From an uncultured Clostridia bacterium (GTDB lineage Bacteria; Bacillota; Clostridia; Oscillospirales; Oscillospiraceae), in NCBI GenBank assembly GCA_945487445.1, contig CALYTU010000009.1, positions 1-25,222 of the forward strand: a stretch of 25,222 bases of DNA. Direction: 5' to 3'. The translations under genes were made by a program, and so were the position numbers. The notes beneath the pieces are model-generated. The model saw nothing but the letters and a program-made list of their open reading frames with translations. It did no database searches and was not told where the DNA came from. Shown in pieces: positions 22,749 through 25,222 of the stretch. Every line of letters begins with the position of its first letter. Positions within the stretch are counted from its first letter, which is position 1.

Positions 22749-23723
22749 ATGAGCAGAACACTATCTCAGCTGTCCCCTGGCGCTGTCATCTGGCTGTATG
22801 AAAGCATTGCCGGAGAAAGCATGGCAGTCAAATACATTTTCCTCGGTCAGAACAGCGCTGGGAATGCGCTCCTGCTTCGAGAGTCCGGTACAGAAGGTCG
22901 GATGATGAGCGCAGAAAATGTCGCCTCCTACAACGCTTCTTCCGTAGATCTCTATCTGGAAGACTCGCAATCAGGTTTCCTCGCCCGCTTTGACGCGAGC
23001 ACGCTGGCCGCCATGCAGAACTCGACGATCACCTGGAAGGACTATACGCAAAGCACCGACGGCACCGGTCAGATCCTGTCCGCGGCGAGGCGCTGTTTTC
23101 TCTTGTCCACAAGTGAATTGGGCTTTGGCAACGCAGAGGAAGGGACAAGCTTTCTCCAAGCATTGAAAACCTGGTGCAATACTTCTACGGCCAATACCGC
23201 CAGGATTCTGCTCAATTCGAACGGAGTCGCCGTTCCTTACTGGACACGTTCCGCTTCCGATACAACCCATTTTATTATCATCACTTCTTCCGGTGCTGCC
23301 GCGAGTAATATGGCGAACAGAAATGAAAACCTGATCCGTCCTGTCTTATCCTTCGACCCCGATACACCGGTCAGCGAAGTAGGTGCGGAAACCATCTTTC
23401 TGCTTCCCGACAGCCATCGGACGTATTGGCAGATCGGCTTCACCGCAAGCCTAGGTGTTCCAAATACGAGGCCAACGAGGGGGAAGCTTTTCGTTCCGAA
23501 CAGCCTCGGTGCCGACGACACAATGACGCTGAAGATCTGCAATAATTTCGCAGACGCAGAGCCGCTATGGATAGACTGCGAGAATGAGGGCACCGCAGTC
23601 TTCGGAACGCAAAAAACAGGCACGCACTGGGAACTGGGCGTCAAAGTCGAAGCCATGAGCTTATCTCCCGGAAGAGTCATTTATGAGCCAGCCATCATTA
23701 TTGAAACGGAGGCAGCAGAATGA
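22749..23723 (+). CDS. DUF6273 / C-type-lectin-like phage tail or surface protein
   Basis: A 324-residue protein with an ideal TAAGGAGG ribosome site seven bases upstream of ATG 22749. Residues 1-202 fit a DUF6273-type domain: LSPGAVIWLYE (8-18), FLLSTSELGFG (117-127), PYWTRSAS (163-170) and IRPVLSFD (196-203). These are the landmarks of the formylglycine-enzyme/C-type-lectin-like fold. The 171-195 loop (DTTHFI to NRNEN) is rich in Thr, Ser and Asn codons. Residues ~213-324 form a beta-rich C-terminal domain like those of tail fibres. No signal peptide, membrane anchor or LPXTG is visible. This favours a phage-tail part over a secreted adhesin. Its stop overlaps the next start (ATGA). Likely role: receptor binding, by fold and context only. 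Confidence 0.72.
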   Translation: MSRTLSQLSPGAVIWLYESIAGESMAVKYIFLGQNSAGNALLLRESGTEGRMMSAENVASYNASSVDLYLEDSQSGFLARFDASTLAAMQNSTITWKDYTQSTDGTGQILSAARRCFLLSTSELGFGNAEEGTSFLQALKTWCNTSTANTARILLNSNGVAVPYWTRSASDTTHFIIITSSGAAASNMANRNENLIRPVLSFDPDTPVSEVGAETIFLLPDSHRTYWQIGFTASLGVPNTRPTRGKLFVPNSLGADDTMTLKICNNFADAEPLWIDCENEGTAVFGTQKTGTHWELGVKVEAMSLSPGRVIYEPAIIIETEAAE

Positions 23724-24196
23724 ACACCTACGATTTTCTGACCGCCAAGCGACAGGCGGAACAGGAGGCCAGAGCCTATGCGATCTTGAGCGGAGGCACT
23801 TCACCCGGTAAAGCAGCGGTCCTGCGAAGGGCAGTAGAACAAGCCGCAACTACCCTGTCGGATGAGGAGGCTGCAAAAGCTGCGGAGCTGTTTGCACTTT
23901 GGTGCCCGGACAGCGCGGCGTATACCTCCGGAACACGTGTGCGATTTGAAGGAGCCCTGTACCGCTGCCTGCAGGATCACAGTTCTCAGCCCGCATGGAC
24001 CCCAACGGCTGCGGCAAGCCTCTGGAGCCGCGTTCTGATCCCAAACCAAAACCTGATTACCGAATGGACCCAACCGGACAGCACCAACGCATATGCCAGA
24101 GGAGACAAAGTCTGGCATAATGGAACGCTCTGGGTTTCCGACATTGACAGCAACATCTGGGAACCTGGACTCTTTGGATGGTCCCCGATTCAATAA
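23720..24196 (+). CDS. Phage-tail-like protein with two chitin-binding-type (CBM5/12-like) repeats
   Basis: A 158-residue protein. The N-terminal helix NTYDFLTAKRQAEQEARAYA (2-21) is typical of small phage tail proteins. Two related modules follow at ~61-106 and ~116-156. Each has Y..G..V...G.L(Y/W)....D....W.P, as in carbohydrate-binding type-3 chitin-binding domains, with W61, W93, W102 and W117, W132, W138, W147 as aromatic positions. It probably binds cell-wall or capsule sugars at the tip of a tail. It starts in an ATGA overlap with the DUF6273 gene, with GGAGG upstream. It is the last gene before the terminator at 24303. No lysis, tape-measure or baseplate gene is present, so this is an isolated module. 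Confidence 0.75.
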   Translation: MNTYDFLTAKRQAEQEARAYAILSGGTSPGKAAVLRRAVEQAATTLSDEEAAKAAELFALWCPDSAAYTSGTRVRFEGALYRCLQDHSSQPAWTPTAAASLWSRVLIPNQNLITEWTQPDSTNAYARGDKVWHNGTLWVSDIDSNIWEPGLFGWSPIQ

Positions 24197-24302
24197 ACAG
24201 TCTCTTTCCGAAGAACTGCCGGCAACAAATACTCCTGCGCATTTTGAAGCAGACTATTGCCGATAATACCGTTTGTCAATGATATCGCAAATCATTTGAT
24301 TC

Positions 24303-24335
24303 CTGGCTGTCCCCATATGGGGACAGCCAGTTTTT
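24303..24335 (+). terminator. Strong intrinsic terminator (28-nt perfect palindrome plus T5)
   Basis: CTGGCTGTCCCC (24303-24314) and its exact complement (24319-24330) enclose a four-base ATAT loop, followed by TTTTT at 24331-24335. It lies 106 bp after the chitin-binding-like gene and ends the unit started at 22147. The intervening 24197-24302 holds no gene that I can see. Confidence 0.93.
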
Positions 24336-24383
24336 CAATGACGGGCAACGAAAAGGCATAACGAAGGGCAATTGAATCACTTG

Positions 24384-24671
24384 CTATTTCCATTGCATGA
24401 ATAACAGTTTTTGATATGTATAAAAGGTGATGTTCTTTGGAGCCCACCCGCTCGCCGATTTTTTTATGTTCTCAAGTTGAGTGTTAAAAATATATGCGCT
24501 TGGAGATAGCCAAAAAATATGGCTTTGGGGATTGTCCTCGCAAAGCTTAAACCCAATGAAGGATTTTCCTGTTCCCGTCGGATGAATAATCGCCGCCTTT
24601 CCACATTCGTGAAGCATCTGCTTTGCAGCTTCATATGCTTTCTGATTATGAGGGAAAAGAGATATGCCCAT
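24384..24671 (-). pseudogene. DEAD/DEAH-box helicase, N-terminal fragment (~95 codons)
   Basis: On the minus strand, ATG 24671 follows GGAGG about nine bases upstream and begins GISLFPHNQKAYEAAKQML. Then come the Walker A HPTGTGKSFIGFKL and WLSPSAYIFNTQLENI, the opening of large SNF2/type-III-restriction-like helicases that normally run to many hundreds of residues. The frame stops at 24384-24386, just after TFYTYQKLLF. No DEAD/DEAH box or motifs III-VI follow, so this is a truncated remnant. An ATG seven codons earlier (24692) is possible, but its spacing to a ribosome site is poor. Confidence 0.78.
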
Positions 24672-24725
24672 CGAAATCTTCCTCCACTCCACAACTTAAT
24701 GCTTTTTCTGTCTGTAGATACTGTT

Positions 24726-24734
24726 ATTATAACA
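24726..24734 (-). promoter_or_regulatory. Extended -10 promoter candidate upstream of the helicase fragment
   Basis: On the minus strand TGTTATAAT gives a full TATAAT with an upstream TG, 55 bases before the fragment's ATG. The -35 position (24749-24754) is poor (TGGATT), so it would rely on the extended -10. Confidence 0.4.
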
Positions 24735-24762
24735 CGGTTTGGGGCGAAATCCATTGGGTATA

Positions 24763-24871
24763 GTTGCAAAGTGAGGACCTGCTACAAGATCTTGTATCCA
24801 AGAGTGACGAAACGAGCGAATATGTTGTATGCCAAAACCATCAGTTTTTACTCAGGTCCTCACTTTGCGAC
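24763..24871 (+). mobile_element. 109-bp non-autonomous inverted-repeat element
   Basis: GTTGCAAAGTGAGGACCTG (24763-24781) and CAGGTCCTCACTTTGCGAC (24853-24871) form 19-base terminal inverted repeats with one mismatch. The 71 bases between them have no coding capacity. The right end recurs in opposite orientation at 25178 and beyond. It is probably an internally deleted insertion sequence or a MITE. I cannot name the parent family. Confidence 0.7.
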
Positions 24872-24880
24872 TAACACTAA
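24828..24880 (+). repeat. 53-bp inverted repeat, left copy
   Basis: This stretch is the exact reverse complement of 25170-25222. It covers the right end of the 109-bp element plus nine bases beyond it, showing that the shared unit extends to CTAACACTAA. The two copies are separated by 289 bases that contain the feoA remnant. Confidence 0.9.
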
Positions 24881-24910
24881 TCCATTTATACTATATAATC
24901 ATCTCCGCAA

Positions 24911-25045
24911 TCATATGCGCACCCGAGTGGATCGCAACAAACGACTTTTAGCGCCATCCTCCAAATGCTTTTTAACCTCCGGACTGCCGCCGATCCGCTT
25001 GATGATCTGAGACTGGCCGACGTCCGCAAATGTGAGAGGCATCAT
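24911..25045 (-). pseudogene. feoA: feoA, ferrous iron transport protein A, internally deleted remnant
   Basis: On the minus strand ATG 25045 (or 25042) follows GGAGGG and reads MPLTFADVGQ, then IIKRIGGSPEVKKHLED. This is the conserved start of clostridial FeoA-type proteins, small SH3-fold partners of the FeoB iron transporter, normally ~70-75 residues. After residue ~31 the expected LGF-V-G core is missing, and the frame ends at residue 44 (TGA 24911-24913). A shifted frame beyond the break still reads SFVAIHSGA and ends AEMII at 24891, which may be the out-of-frame family tail (a V-A-I strand and last helix). It appears to have lost ~25 codons. No feoB follows; the flanks are repeat elements. 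The upstream promoter and operators look intact. Confidence 0.75.
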
Positions 25046-25066
25046 ATTCTCCCTCCGAACTCAAAT

Positions 25067-25117
25067 GATTAGCGTGCGCTAATCTCAGGACTTAAAAATG
25101 GTTAGCGATTTCTAACC
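25067..25117 (-). promoter_or_regulatory. Two palindromic TTAGC-type operator boxes upstream of feoA
   Basis: GATTAGCG-TG-CGCTAATC (25067-25084) is a perfect 18-base palindrome. GGTTAG-N6-CTAACC (25100-25117) is a second perfect one. Both lie between the promoter and the feoA start. A third TTAGCG half-site (25131-25136) lies in the promoter spacer. Such boxes before feoA suggest an iron- or manganese-responsive repressor of the DtxR/Fur type; the exact regulator is inferred. Confidence 0.65.
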
Positions 25118-25123
25118 GGCTAT

Positions 25124-25152
25124 ATTATAGTTAGCGTTTGCTTATTTGTCAA
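25124..25152 (-). promoter_or_regulatory. Consensus sigma-A promoter for feoA
   Basis: On the minus strand TTGACA (25152-25147) and TATAAT (25129-25124) are separated by 17 bases, a full consensus match. The transcript would start near 25117, inside the second palindrome. A repressor bound there would block it directly. Confidence 0.82.
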
Positions 25153-25169
25153 TAGGAATCACAAATTTT

Positions 25170-25222
25170 TTAGTGTTAGTCGCAAAGTGAGGACCTGAGT
25201 AAAAACTGATGGTTTTGGCATA
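25170..25222 (-). repeat. 53-bp inverted repeat, right copy, continuing past the window
   Basis: Exact reverse complement of 24828-24880. It begins beside the feoA promoter region and runs to the last base, so the copy probably continues outside the window. It represents the same end of the inverted-repeat element as at 24853-24871, in opposite orientation. Confidence 0.88.

Noticed and set aside
24519..25010. 163-codon plus-strand frame across the helicase fragment and repeats
   Set aside because: It runs antisense to a Walker A-bearing fragment, across an inverted-repeat element, and into antisense of feoA; no ribosome site or family.
24200..25222. Template repeat or reverse transcriptase of a diversity-generating retroelement downstream of the DUF6273 gene
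   Set aside because: By eye there is no near-copy of 23230-23360 and no reverse-transcriptase motif on either strand.
1..25222. CRISPR array, tRNA or rRNA genes
   Set aside because: No regularly spaced short direct repeats, and no cloverleaf or ribosomal RNA core sequence, were recognised.

Overview
The window looks like the accessory end of a capsule or exopolysaccharide locus from a Gram-positive gut-type Clostridia, most likely an Oscillospirales relative. That placement is inferred from GC-rich codon use, strong AGGAGG-type ribosome sites, and the family mix: EpsG, DUF1919, LicD, Stealth, a Wzm/Wzt-type exporter, DUF6273 and a chitin-binding-like tail protein. No rRNA, tRNA or CRISPR array was seen.

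Region 1 (1-21311) is one long plus-strand gene train with very short gaps, many overlaps and no convincing internal promoter or terminator. It encodes four GT4-type, three GT2-type, one GT8-like and one GT32-type glycosyltransferase. It also carries a DUF1919 protein, an EpsG-family membrane protein, two stand-alone O-acyltransferases, a Stealth sugar-phosphate transferase, and an ABC exporter (permease plus an ATPase with a Wzt-like tail). Two unusual fusions complete it: a pyruvyltransferase joined to an iron-sulfur FrhB-type module, and an acyltransferase joined to a metallophosphoesterase. Together these would build, phosphorylate, acylate, pyruvylate and export a decorated surface glycan. 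The early genes (priming transferase, regulators, chain-length control) must lie upstream if they exist.

The gene train is bracketed by two same-orientation copies of one palindromic repeat, at 1-50 (cut by the window edge) and 21399-21523. Each copy breaks a gene: a licD tail on the left and a GT2 start on the right. Region 2 (21361-22019) is a row of fragments: a GT2 start, the repeat, a piece of IS4-type transposase, and the last ~100 codons of a dTDP-glucose 4,6-dehydratase gene.

Region 3 (22030-24335) is a separate transcription unit. It has a consensus sigma-A promoter, a ~165-nt structured leader, four tightly packed phage-tail-like genes (including a DUF6273/C-type-lectin-like protein and a double chitin-binding-like protein), and a perfect hairpin terminator.

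Region 4 (24336-25222) is AT-richer debris on the minus strand. It holds the first 95 codons of a DEAD/DEAH helicase and a shortened feoA that still has a consensus promoter and metal-regulator-like palindromes. Copies of a small inverted-repeat element flank that feoA.
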